64,000 bases of DNA from CAWKCE01 sp032127035 (GTDB lineage Bacteria; Actinomycetota; Actinomycetes; JAHEKZ01). The DNA is taken from contig CAWKCE010000003.1 in assembly GCA_963848085.1 (NCBI GenBank), positions 248,001 through 312,000 on the forward strand, written 5' to 3'. Position numbers and translations under genes: made by a program. The notes under the pieces were generated by a model. That model was not told the origin of the DNA and searched no databases. It was given only the letters and a program-made list of their open reading frames with translations. How positions within the stretch are numbered: the first letter of the stretch is position 1; each line of letters opens with the position of its first letter. Shown here piece after piece: positions 56,666-64,000 of the stretch.

Positions 56666-58483
56666 GTGACCGACGCACCCGATCCGGCGCCTGCCGCCAC
56701 CGACCCCGCGGACGACGACGCGGGGTCGTCCTGGTTGTGGCGCAACGGCCGCATCCTCGCGGTTGCCGGCGGGGCCTTGGGGATCGTGCTCGTCGGATAC
56801 GTGGCCGCTTTCGTCGCAGTGGGATCCGGCGTACCTCGCGGGACGTCGGTCGCCGGCGTCACGATCGGGGGCCTCGAGCCCGCGGCGGCGGCGACGACGC
56901 TGGACCGGGCGGTGGCACCACGAGCTGAGTCCGTGACCGTGTCGGTCGACGGCCGCCGGACCGAGCTGCCCGCCGGCTCGGTGGGCCTGGCGTTCGACGC
57001 GGAGGCGAGTGTCGCGGCCGCCGGGCAGCGGAGTGCCAACCCGGTGGTCCTGTTCCGCCAGCTCTTCGGCCAGGACGTGGCGCCGGCGGTGGCAGTCGAT
57101 GACGCGCGGCTGACCGGTCGGCTGCAACGTCTGGCACGAGGTTTCGACGACGCGCCCCGGCAGGGGGCGGTGCGCTACGACGGGCTCGACATCGTGGTCG
57201 TCGAGCCACGCTCGGGTCGTGCCCTCGACGTGGCAGCGGCCGTGGACCGGGTCACCAGCGGCTACCTGCGCGAGGACGGTCCGATCACGTTGCCCACCGT
57301 GCTGGTGGCACCGGACGTCACCGCCGAACAGGTCCAACAAGTGGCCTCCGGAGCCGCGGTCACAGCCATCTCCGGTCCACTGACGGTGCGCGTCGCCGGA
57401 GGTGAGGTTGTCGTCCGCCCGGCCCAGCTGGCCGGGCACTTGTCCTTCGTCGCGGAGAACGGGCAGCTCGTTCCGCGGCTGCGGATGCGGGCCCTGCGGG
57501 CCGAGCTCGCCGACCAGCTGGCCGAGCTCGAGCGGCCAGCGGTGGACGCGTCGTTCAACGTGTCGAGCGGCACTCCGGTCGTGGTGCCGTCGTCGACCGG
57601 GCGAGGCATCGACCAGGACGCCTTCGCCCGCGCTGTGATCTCGGCGATGTTGTCGCCGAGCGACCGCGTGGCGTCGGCGGCCATGGCGAAGACCACCCCC
57701 GACCTGACCACCAAGGAGGCCAAGGGCCTGGGGATCACCGAGGTGGTGTCCACCTTCACCCAGGACTTCCCGTACGCGGCCTACCGGGTGACCAACATCG
57801 GGATCGCAGCCCGCAACATGAACGGCACTGTGCTCGAGCCGGGCGAGACCTTCAGCCTCAACCGCATCGTTGGTGAGCGGCTTCCGGAGAACGGCTTCGT
57901 CAAGGGCTACATCATCGTCGGCAACCGCTTGGTGGAGGACTACGGCGGCGCGGTCTCCACGATCACGACAGCCACGTGGAACTCCGCCTTCTACGGCGGC
58001 ATGACCCGCATCGAGCAGCGAGCACATGGGTTCTGGATCTCGCGCTACCTTCCGGGGCTCGAGGCCACGGTGTCGTGGGGCAACCTCGACCTGAAGTTCC
58101 GCAACGACACGCCGTACGGCGTCCTCGTCACGTCGTCAGTGACCGACACCTCGGTGACCGTCACGCTGTGGAGCACGAAGTACTGGGACATCAGCGCGCA
58201 GTTCGGCCCCCGGACCAACATCCGGCCGGCCGGGCTGGTGTACGACGACGGCCCCAAGTGCGTCGCCCAAACCGGTGTCGACGGGTTCGACATCACCGTC
58301 ACGCGGGTCTGGTCCCGCGGTGGCGAGGTCAGGCGACGTGAGCCGCTGGACACCTCCTACAGCTCGGCGCCGACGGTCGTCTGTGCTCCCAAGCCGAAGC
58401 CGAAGCCGGACCCGAAGCCGGACCCGAAGCCCTCCGACAAGCCCTCCGACAAGCCGTCGGGCGGGTCGTCGGGCGGGGGCTGA
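56666..58483 (+). CDS. VanW family protein with Lys/Pro-rich tail
   Basis: A 605-residue protein: cytoplasmic N-terminus, one membrane helix (about 30-52), two peptidoglycan-binding type repeats (PG-binding 4-like, about 60-320) and the VanW domain (about 330-540; MNGTVLEPGETFSLNRIVG, GGAVSTITTATWNSAF). VanW is named from vancomycin clusters but its reaction is unknown. The C-terminal 35 residues are repeats of KPDP and SDKP units, likely a wall-spanning linker. GTG start; a TAGTCT -10 lies about 38 nt upstream. Confidence 0.87.
   Translation: MTDAPDPAPAATDPADDDAGSSWLWRNGRILAVAGGALGIVLVGYVAAFVAVGSGVPRGTSVAGVTIGGLEPAAAATTLDRAVAPRAESVTVSVDGRRTELPAGSVGLAFDAEASVAAAGQRSANPVVLFRQLFGQDVAPAVAVDDARLTGRLQRLARGFDDAPRQGAVRYDGLDIVVVEPRSGRALDVAAAVDRVTSGYLREDGPITLPTVLVAPDVTAEQVQQVASGAAVTAISGPLTVRVAGGEVVVRPAQLAGHLSFVAENGQLVPRLRMRALRAELADQLAELERPAVDASFNVSSGTPVVVPSSTGRGIDQDAFARAVISAMLSPSDRVASAAMAKTTPDLTTKEAKGLGITEVVSTFTQDFPYAAYRVTNIGIAARNMNGTVLEPGETFSLNRIVGERLPENGFVKGYIIVGNRLVEDYGGAVSTITTATWNSAFYGGMTRIEQRAHGFWISRYLPGLEATVSWGNLDLKFRNDTPYGVLVTSSVTDTSVTVTLWSTKYWDISAQFGPRTNIRPAGLVYDDGPKCVAQTGVDGFDITVTRVWSRGGEVRRREPLDTSYSSAPTVVCAPKPKPKPDPKPDPKPSDKPSDKPSGGSSGGG
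58389..58475 (+). repeat. In-frame tandem repeats coding the VanW protein tail
   Basis: Units of AAGCCG/AAGCCGGACCCG and AAGCCCTCCGAC repeat several times and end in glycine/serine codons. Such tracts vary in copy number by slippage. Confidence 0.6.
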
Positions 58484-58486
58484 CGG

Positions 58487-59884
58487 TCAGCCGCCGGACA
58501 ACGACCAGGACTGGCCGTCTGAGGTGTCGGTGACCGCCACGCCGAGGGCCAGCAGCTCGTCGCGCAGCCGGTCGGACTCGGGCCAGTCCTTGGCGGTCCG
58601 CGCGGCGGCCCGCTGGGCGAGCAGGGCGTCGGCGCCCGGCGGCAGCGTGCGCACCTGTCCGACCTCGCGGACCAGGTCCAGGCCAAGCAGCCGGTCGAGG
58701 TGGGCGAACGCCTCGAACCGCGCCCCCTCCGGGATGCCGTCGTCCTTCTCGATTCGACGCAGGACCTGCAGGGCGCGCGGTGTGTCGAGGTCGGTGCGGA
58801 ACGCGGCCACCGCCTCGGCGACGAGCTCGTCGGGCATCGGACGCGAGGGGTGCTCGGCCCAGCCGGCGACTCTTCCGCGCCATCGGCGGAGCTGCTGGTC
58901 GGCAGCGGCGAGGGCCGCCCACGACAGGTCGGTCTGGGTCCGGTAACGGGTCCCGAGGAAGGCCAGCCGCAGCGACAACGGGTCGTACCCGCGGTCCACC
59001 ACGTGCTGCAGGAGCACGACGTTCCCGGCCGACTTGGCCATCTTGCGTCCCTCGAACAGCAGGTGCTCGCCGTGGACCCAGTGCCGTACCACGGAGTGCC
59101 CCACGGCAGCGTCGGACTGCGCGCGTTCGTCCTCGTGGTGCGGGAAGCGCAGGTCGATCCCGCCGGTGTGGACGTCGATCGTCTCGCCCAGGTGGTGCAG
59201 CGACATCGCCGAGCACTCGATGTGCCAGCCGGGGAACCCCGGTCCCCAGGGGGAGTCCCAGACCAGCTGTCGCCGTTCGCCGGCGCGTTTCCACAGTGCC
59301 CAGTCGGCATGGAATCGCTTGCTGTCGTCGACGCCTTCCTCCAGCCGGTGGCCGGGACGTAGCTGGTCCAGCCGGTTTCCACTGAGCTGTCCGTAGCCCG
59401 GGAACGACTGGGCGTCGTAGAACACTGACCCGTCGCCACCGACGTAGGCGTGGCCCTGGTCCACCAGCCGGCTGACGAGTGCCAGCATGAGCTCGATCGA
59501 CTCGCTCGCCCGCGGGCTCAGCGTGGCCGGCCGGATATTGAGCCGGGCGAGGTCGCGGTGGAAGGCATCCTCGTAGTGGCGGGCGATCTCGAGTGGGCCG
59601 CGGCCCTCGGCGCCGGCCTGCGCCAGGACCTTGTCCTCGCCCTCGACCTCCAGGTCGGAGTCGTCAGCCATGTGGCCGACGTCGGTGATGTTCTGGACCA
59701 CGCGGACCTGCAGCCCCTCGTGCTCGGCGGTGCGGCTCACCAGGTCGGTCAGCAGGAACGTGCGCAGGTTGCCGACGTGGGCGTCGCGGTAGACGGTCGG
59801 ACCGCAGGAGTAGACGCGAAGCACACCGGAGCTGCTGGGGACGATGTCCTCGACGCGACGGGTGGCGGTGTCGTAGAGGCGCAT
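58487..59884 (-). CDS. cysS: Cysteinyl-tRNA synthetase
   Basis: A 465-residue class I synthetase. HIGH motif is read as DAHVGNLRT (about 34-42), KMSKS as GRKMAKSAGNV (about 276-286). Zinc ligands are Cys near 27 in YSCGPTVYRD, Cys near 211 in WHIECSAMS and the His/Glu in RFPHHEDERAQ. It is full length, so it is tRNA ligase rather than MshC. Wording of the HIGH region (VYRDAHVGN) is that of a subgroup common in actinobacteria; a second, canonical cysS may exist elsewhere. -10 element 6 nt before the start. Confidence 0.88.
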   Translation of the reverse strand: MRLYDTATRRVEDIVPSSSGVLRVYSCGPTVYRDAHVGNLRTFLLTDLVSRTAEHEGLQVRVVQNITDVGHMADDSDLEVEGEDKVLAQAGAEGRGPLEIARHYEDAFHRDLARLNIRPATLSPRASESIELMLALVSRLVDQGHAYVGGDGSVFYDAQSFPGYGQLSGNRLDQLRPGHRLEEGVDDSKRFHADWALWKRAGERRQLVWDSPWGPGFPGWHIECSAMSLHHLGETIDVHTGGIDLRFPHHEDERAQSDAAVGHSVVRHWVHGEHLLFEGRKMAKSAGNVVLLQHVVDRGYDPLSLRLAFLGTRYRTQTDLSWAALAAADQQLRRWRGRVAGWAEHPSRPMPDELVAEAVAAFRTDLDTPRALQVLRRIEKDDGIPEGARFEAFAHLDRLLGLDLVREVGQVRTLPPGADALLAQRAAARTAKDWPESDRLRDELLALGVAVTDTSDGQSWSLSGG

Positions 59885-59890
59885 CGGTCC

Positions 59891-59896
59891 AGACTA
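59891..59896 (-). promoter_or_regulatory. -10 element of cysS, probably leaderless
   Basis: On the minus strand TAGTCT ends 6 nt before the ATG at 59884, with no Shine-Dalgarno. Confidence 0.45.
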
Positions 59897-59928
59897 GGCG
59901 GCTGCCAGCCGGGCAACGAGCGGCCGGC

Positions 59929-61566
59929 TCAGCGGGACAGGCGGCGCCACGCCAGGAGGCGCTCGACTCCAGCGCGAGTGGCGGGGTCGAGGGCGGCAGA
60001 CTCGGCGGCCCGGGCGCCTTCGGTGAGAGCGGGCAGCACCGACCGGGCCATCTGCTTGCCCAGCTCGACCCCCCACTGGTCGAAGGGGTCGATCCCCCAG
60101 ACGGTCGCCTCGGTGAGCACTGCATGCTCGTACAGGGCGATCAGCTGGCCGAGGACAGATGGCGTCAGTGCCGGCGCCAGAATCACCGTGCTCGGCCGGT
60201 TCCCCGGCATGACGCGGTGAGGCACCTGGTCCTCGGGGACCCCGGCGGCGCGCAGCTCCTCGGCGGATCGGCCGAAGGCGAGCGCCGCGGGCTGCGCGAG
60301 CAGGTTCGACAGCAGCATCATGTGGCGTTCGTCGGTCTCGTTGGTCGCTCGTGCGAACCCGATGAAGTCGACCGGCACGAGCGGTGTCCCCTGGTGGAGC
60401 AGCTGAAAGAAGGCGTGCTGCCCGTCGGTGCCGGCCGCGCCCCACACCACTGGCGACGTCTGGTGGTCGACAGGTTCGCCGTCCTCGGTGACAGACTTGC
60501 CGTTGCTCTCCATGACCAGCTGCTGGAGGTACGACGGGAGCAGGCCCAGCGCGGTGCTGTACGGGACGACCGCTTTGCTTCGGGCCAGTCCTAACGTCGA
60601 GTACCAGACGGTGAGCAGGCCCATGAGAGCTGGCGCATTGCGGTCGTAGGGCGCGTCGCGGAAGTGCTCGTCGACGAGCCGCATCCCAGCGCGTAGTCCA
60701 GCGGCGTGCTCCGGACCGACAGCCAGCATGAGCGACAGCCCCACTGCCGACGGCAGTGAGTAACGTCCGCCGACCCAGTCCCAGAACCCGAAGACCGCGT
60801 CGTCGTCCACGCCGAACTCCCGTGCCAGGGCCAGCGCGGTGGTCACCGCCACCACATGCCGCGACGGCGCGTCGGTGCCGAGAGCCTCGACCAACCAGCG
60901 TCGGGCTGCCTGCGCGTTGGCCATGGTCTCCTGGGTGGTGAACGTCTTCGAGACGACCACGACCAGCGTCGTGCTCGGGTCGAGGCCCGCGAGCGTGAGG
61001 TCGAGGTCGTCCGGGTCGACGTTGGACACGAAGTGCACATCGACGCCGGGGTGCCGGAAAGCGTGGAGTGCGCGCGCCGCCATCCGTGGGCCGAGGTCAG
61101 ACCCGCCGATGCCGATGTTGACCACTGTCGAGAGTGGCCGGCCGGTGACACCACGCCAGGTGCCGTCGTGCACGGCCCGGGTGAACGACTCCATCCGGTC
61201 GAGCTCGCGGTGGACGCCCGGGACGACGTCGACGCCGTCGACCCGCACCTCCTCGCCCCGCGGGGCTCGCAGTGCGGTGTGCAGCGCCGCCCTGCCTTCG
61301 GTCACGTTGACGACGTCGCCACCGAACATCCGGTTGGCACGCTGGCGCAGGCCGCACTCGTCGGCCAGGCCTGCGAGCAGGCGGAGCGTCTCCGGAGTGG
61401 CGCGGTGCCGGGACAGGTCGACGACGAGATCGCCCACGCTGAGCGACATCGTCGTCGGGCGGGCCGGGTCGGCGGCAAACAGGGCGCCGATCGTGGTGGC
61501 GGCGAGCGCGTCCCGGTGGGCGACGAGCGCACGGCCGGCGCTGGTCTCGAGCGGTTCCGGCGGCAT
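59929..61566 (-). CDS. pgi: Glucose-6-phosphate isomerase
   Basis: A 545-residue sugar isomerase linking glycolysis, gluconeogenesis and the pentose route. It has NIGIGGSDLGPRMAARAL (about 150-167), VVVSKTFTTQETM, the signature WDWVGGRYSLPSAVGLS and the late Lys/His region. It shares gluconeogenic context with glpX at 22910. ATG with GGGTGGGAGC upstream. Same-strand neighbour of cysS but without overlap. Confidence 0.96.
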   Translation of the reverse strand: MPPEPLETSAGRALVAHRDALAATTIGALFAADPARPTTMSLSVGDLVVDLSRHRATPETLRLLAGLADECGLRQRANRMFGGDVVNVTEGRAALHTALRAPRGEEVRVDGVDVVPGVHRELDRMESFTRAVHDGTWRGVTGRPLSTVVNIGIGGSDLGPRMAARALHAFRHPGVDVHFVSNVDPDDLDLTLAGLDPSTTLVVVVSKTFTTQETMANAQAARRWLVEALGTDAPSRHVVAVTTALALAREFGVDDDAVFGFWDWVGGRYSLPSAVGLSLMLAVGPEHAAGLRAGMRLVDEHFRDAPYDRNAPALMGLLTVWYSTLGLARSKAVVPYSTALGLLPSYLQQLVMESNGKSVTEDGEPVDHQTSPVVWGAAGTDGQHAFFQLLHQGTPLVPVDFIGFARATNETDERHMMLLSNLLAQPAALAFGRSAEELRAAGVPEDQVPHRVMPGNRPSTVILAPALTPSVLGQLIALYEHAVLTEATVWGIDPFDQWGVELGKQMARSVLPALTEGARAAESAALDPATRAGVERLLAWRRLSR

Positions 61567-61614
61567 GCTCCCACCCTGTCAGACGGGGAGGCGTCTCCCG
61601 GAGTGCCGGCGGCC

Positions 61615-62355
61615 TCAGTTGAGTCGGGCGCGCGCCGAGCGAGCCTGGACGCGGATGGTCTCCGCACGCTGGGGATCCATCGCGGCCAGGACGTCGGCGT
61701 ACGCCTCCAGCTCCGCCGCGCCCTCGAGGTAGGCGCCGATGCCGATCTTGAGGTCGGCCAGCTCACGTCGCAGGTCGAGAGGGTGGCGGGGCAGCAGCAA
61801 CCCCAGCTCCAGCGCCCAGCGTCGGGTGGCCCACCGGTCGGCCGGGCTCGCCCAGGCGCGGATGTTCGCCAGCACCCGCTGCAGGATCTCGACCGGTTCC
61901 CAGGGGCGCATCGACTCGGTGAACCTGAGCCGGCGACCGCCCGCGAACGGGTCGAGCACGACCCGATGCGCGTCCGGGTCGCCGATCCCCACCACGAAGT
62001 GGCCGGGCAGCCCGATGCCGTAGGCGGGGATCTGGACTCTCTTGGCGACCTCCAGCCACACCACGGACAACAGGATCGGCAGACCGCGGCCGCGGCGGAG
62101 GACGTCGGGCAGCAGGCTCGACTCCAGGTCGTCGTAGTCGTCCGGAGCGCCGGAGAGCTGGCCGAGCACGGCCCGCAGCCGGTCGGGTGCGGGTCCGGTG
62201 TCGGGCACCCGGTCGGCCAATGCCTCCAGCGCGGCGATGGTGGCGGCCGGGTCGCTGTGCGGGTCTGCCTCGACGGCCAGCAAGGCGCAGGCCAACCCGA
62301 GGTCCACCGGTTCGTTGCGGACCACTGCCGCGAAGCGGTCGCGCGACGTCGTCAC
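61615..62355 (-). CDS. SirB1/transglutaminase-like domain protein
   Basis: A 246-residue soluble protein of the SirB1 type: RRGRGLPILLSVVWLEVAKR near residue 87-106 and AYGIGLPGHFVVGIGDP (about 110-126). The transglutaminase-like fold is kept but the catalytic Cys is not obvious, so it may not be an enzyme. The GTG overlaps the GNAT gene stop (GTGA), so the pair is coupled. Confidence 0.82.
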   Translation of the reverse strand: MTTSRDRFAAVVRNEPVDLGLACALLAVEADPHSDPAATIAALEALADRVPDTGPAPDRLRAVLGQLSGAPDDYDDLESSLLPDVLRRGRGLPILLSVVWLEVAKRVQIPAYGIGLPGHFVVGIGDPDAHRVVLDPFAGGRRLRFTESMRPWEPVEILQRVLANIRAWASPADRWATRRWALELGLLLPRHPLDLRRELADLKIGIGAYLEGAAELEAYADVLAAMDPQRAETIRVQARSARARLN

Positions 62356-63329
62356 TGTGGCGCCCGGCGGTAGTGGTAGCGGTGGTGCTCGGTGAAGCCG
62401 AGGCCGTCATACAGGGCACGGGCCGCGTGGTTCTCGTCCGCGACCTGCAGGTAGGCGAACCGGGCACCTCGCCGGCGTCCGTCGTCGACCAGGTCGAGCA
62501 TCACGGCCAGACCGAGGCCGCGACGGCGCGCACGCGGCGCCACCTCCACGGCGGTGACCCCGAGCCACCGGTCGTCGATCGCCCCGCGTGCCACGGCGAG
62601 CGCGCCGTCATCGTCGGCCAGCGTCACGAAGACCGGTTGCGCCCCGCCAGCCAGAACACGTCGGGCGGCCGGCGGCGGCTGCTCCTGGCCGCGGTAGTGG
62701 TAGGCGGCCATCCACCGGTCGTCCGGCTGGTTGGTGACGACCGGCGGGGGAGCGTCGGCCGACCGCTCCGCCGACATGCGGATCGCCTCGAGGTCTGCAA
62801 CCAGCACGCGAACCGGGTCGAAGGCGGTCCACCCCCGCGCGGCGAGCGCGTCGTCCAGGTCCGCGCGGAGGGGCAGCGGGACCTGGAACCGAGGGGCGAG
62901 GTCGCGGTCGCCGTACCACTGCACGACGGCCGCGCAGGCGTCGTCCAGGGAGCACGCCGGGTCGCCGAGGGGGAGCACCGAGTTCGCGCGGCCGGTGAAG
63001 CCGCCGGCGGCCCGCAGCGTCCAGTCGCCCAGCGGTGCCGTCTCCAGCGCCGGCCAGCCCGTGGCGGTGAGCCGTTCGAGCGTGTCGGTATCCACGTCGG
63101 CCGCTCGGCGCAGCCGAGCGACGGCCGGCTCGACCCGGCGGGTGGCCACGACCTGGCCCCGGTCCAGCGTGACGACTGTCCCGTCGCGGACCCGGATGTG
63201 CAGATGGTCGTCGTCGATTCCCTCGAGGGTCCCGACCGTGTCGCGCAGGCTCGGCCCGGACGTCACCGTGGGGTCGCGCCGACGGACCGACACGCGCCGG
63301 CCGATGTCGGTTGCCGACAGATCCGCCAC
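62352..63329 (-). CDS. GNAT family N-acetyltransferase
   Basis: A 325-residue acetyl-CoA transferase with an N-terminal SH3-like beta domain (about 1-70, LEGIDDDHLHIRVRDGT) and a C-terminal GNAT domain (about 190-320). The acetyl-CoA loop is VAPRARRRGLGLAVMLDL. Two-part layout occurs in actinobacterial GNATs near fdxA. Substrate unknown. Start follows GGGAGGTG. Confidence 0.86.
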   Translation of the reverse strand: MADLSATDIGRRVSVRRRDPTVTSGPSLRDTVGTLEGIDDDHLHIRVRDGTVVTLDRGQVVATRRVEPAVARLRRAADVDTDTLERLTATGWPALETAPLGDWTLRAAGGFTGRANSVLPLGDPACSLDDACAAVVQWYGDRDLAPRFQVPLPLRADLDDALAARGWTAFDPVRVLVADLEAIRMSAERSADAPPPVVTNQPDDRWMAAYHYRGQEQPPPAARRVLAGGAQPVFVTLADDDGALAVARGAIDDRWLGVTAVEVAPRARRRGLGLAVMLDLVDDGRRRGARFAYLQVADENHAARALYDGLGFTEHHRYHYRRAPQ

Positions 63330-63410
63330 GACACCTCCCAGCAGCCCCCCGCCGCCGGATCCGGCCGCGTCTCCGCGATACTAGGGAGGCCGTCCGTGCG
63401 AGGAGGAACC

Positions 63411-63737
63411 GTGACCTACATCATCGCCCAACCGTGCGTCGACGTCCTCGACCGAGCCTGTGTCGAGGAGTGTCCCGTCGACTGCATCTACGAGGGCGAG
63501 CGGATGCTCTACATCCACCCGGACGAGTGCGTGGACTGCGGCGCCTGCGAGCCGGTCTGCCCGGTCGAGGCGGTCTTCTACGAGGACGACGTACCGGAGC
63601 AGTGGAAGGACTTCTACCGCGCGAACGTCGAGTTCTTCGACGACCTGGGGTCTCCCGGCGGCGCGGCCAAGACCGGCAAGATCCCCAAGGACCACGAGGT
63701 CATCATGGCGTTGCCGCCGCAGGGTGAGGGCAGCTGA
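63411..63737 (+). CDS. fdxA: 7Fe ferredoxin
   Basis: A 108-residue ferredoxin with one 3Fe-4S and one 4Fe-4S cluster. The cysteines are in AQPCVDVLDRACVEECPVDC (with a CxxxxCxxxC-type first cluster) and DECVDCGACEPVCPVEA. Typical of actinobacterial FdxA/FdxC, matching Rv1177 before dapC. GTG with GAGGAGGAA upstream. Confidence 0.95.
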   Translation: MTYIIAQPCVDVLDRACVEECPVDCIYEGERMLYIHPDECVDCGACEPVCPVEAVFYEDDVPEQWKDFYRANVEFFDDLGSPGGAAKTGKIPKDHEVIMALPPQGEGS

Positions 63738-64000
63738 CCCCGAGGACGCCGGTCGACCGGCTGCCCCCCTTTCCGTGGGACCGGCTGGCCCCTCTTGCGG
63801 ATCGAGCCCGGCAGCATCCGGACGGTGTGGTCGACCTGTCCGTGGGGACTCCGGTGGATCCGGTTCCCTCGCTCGTGCAGGCCGCGCTCACCGACGCGGC
63901 GGACTCCCCGGGATACCCGACGACCCAGGGCACGTCCGCCCTGCGTGCGGCGGCGGCCGAATGGATGGGGCGCCGGCTCGGGGTGACCGGTGTCGACGGC
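63734..64000 (+). CDS. dapC: Succinyldiaminopimelate transaminase, 5' part
   Basis: PLP-dependent aminotransferase of lysine/peptidoglycan synthesis, cut by the window end. Its frame opens right after a TGA at 63725 and the only start-like codon before conserved sequence is CTG at 63734, overlapping the fdxA stop as CTGA with GAGGG upstream. The protein begins TPRTPVDRLPPFPWDRLAP and continues with VVDLSVGTPVDPVPSL, matching the fdx-dapC pair (Rv1177-Rv1178). A CTG start is rare, so this is tentative. Confidence 0.8.
   Translation, partial: MTPRTPVDRLPPFPWDRLAPLADRARQHPDGVVDLSVGTPVDPVPSLVQAALTDAADSPGYPTTQGTSALRAAAAEWMGRRLGVTGVDG

Noticed and set aside
51404..58027. Very long minus-strand frames opposite the receptor, CheA and VanW genes
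   Set aside because: Shadows of the highly biased coding strand; no motifs and no start signals.
58487..59884. Assignment as mshC, the mycothiol ligase related to CysRS
   Set aside because: The protein is full length with a complete tRNA-synthetase C-terminal region and the SCGPTVYRDAHVGN wording of CysRS; MshC is shorter.

Overview
The window is about 64 kb of uniformly GC-rich DNA from an Actinomycetota chromosome that makes mycothiol: it carries both mca (mycothiol S-conjugate amidase) and mshB (the deacetylase of mycothiol synthesis). Gene content and order follow the conserved actinobacterial backbone that in Mycobacterium tuberculosis runs from greA/mca (Rv1080c-Rv1082) through the short-chain cis-prenyltransferase, phoH2, fumC, glpX, xseAB, ispH and ychF, and then typA, an oligopeptide ABC system, mshB, fdx and dapC (about Rv1165-Rv1178). 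The genus cannot be fixed from the sequence alone. No rRNA, tRNA, CRISPR array, insertion sequence or prophage was seen.

Layout. 0-12.5 kb: end of a drug-type ABC exporter, greA, mycothiol detoxification, a thioredoxin-domain DUF255 protein, a universal stress protein, a cis-prenyl diphosphate synthase, a sulfotransferase, a PIN-PhoH protein, a metallo-beta-lactamase hydrolase and a membrane/phosphodiesterase fusion. 12.5-21.1 kb: two unrelated fumarases (class II fumC and class I fumA) flank an accessory island of lipoproteins, small orphan proteins and a degenerate copy of the fumA 3' end. 21.2-27.2 kb: an ABC-2 exporter pair, glpX, and a molybdate operon led by a small HTH/TOBE regulator. 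27.2-37.2 kb: DUF4245, xseBA, ispH, DUF6542, rmuC, ychF, an amino-acid permease, a secreted protein, a 600 bp gene-free stretch with two large hairpins, a pterin-dehydratase/VOC fusion and a PPK2 kinase. 37.2-45.3 kb: typA and a dipeptide/oligopeptide ABC operon. 45.3-56.1 kb: an S9 peptidase, mshB, an FtsH-like AAA/M41 protease and a compact chemosensory operon (CheW, receptor, CheA with receiver, response regulator with GAF-like tail). 56.1-64 kb: flavin reductase, VanW protein, cysS, pgi, SirB1-like protein, GNAT, fdxA and the start of dapC.

Two features run across the window. At least eleven genes have an actinobacterial -10 element (TANNNT) 6-8 nt before the start codon and no Shine-Dalgarno, so they are probably leaderless. 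In contrast to intact genes elsewhere, four genes between 44.8 and 50.6 kb (dppF, the S9 peptidase, the FtsH-like protease and cheW) carry five single-base frameshifts while their codons stay well conserved on both sides. This points to a locally poor assembly or to very recent decay.

The most system-like element is the chemosensory operon with a closely linked membrane AAA protease upstream and no cheR or cheB nearby. Smaller candidates are the three 8-bp direct repeats forming a leaderless promoter at 5.93 kb, the tandem hairpins at 35.5 kb, the fumA remnant at 18.6 kb, and several two-domain fusions.
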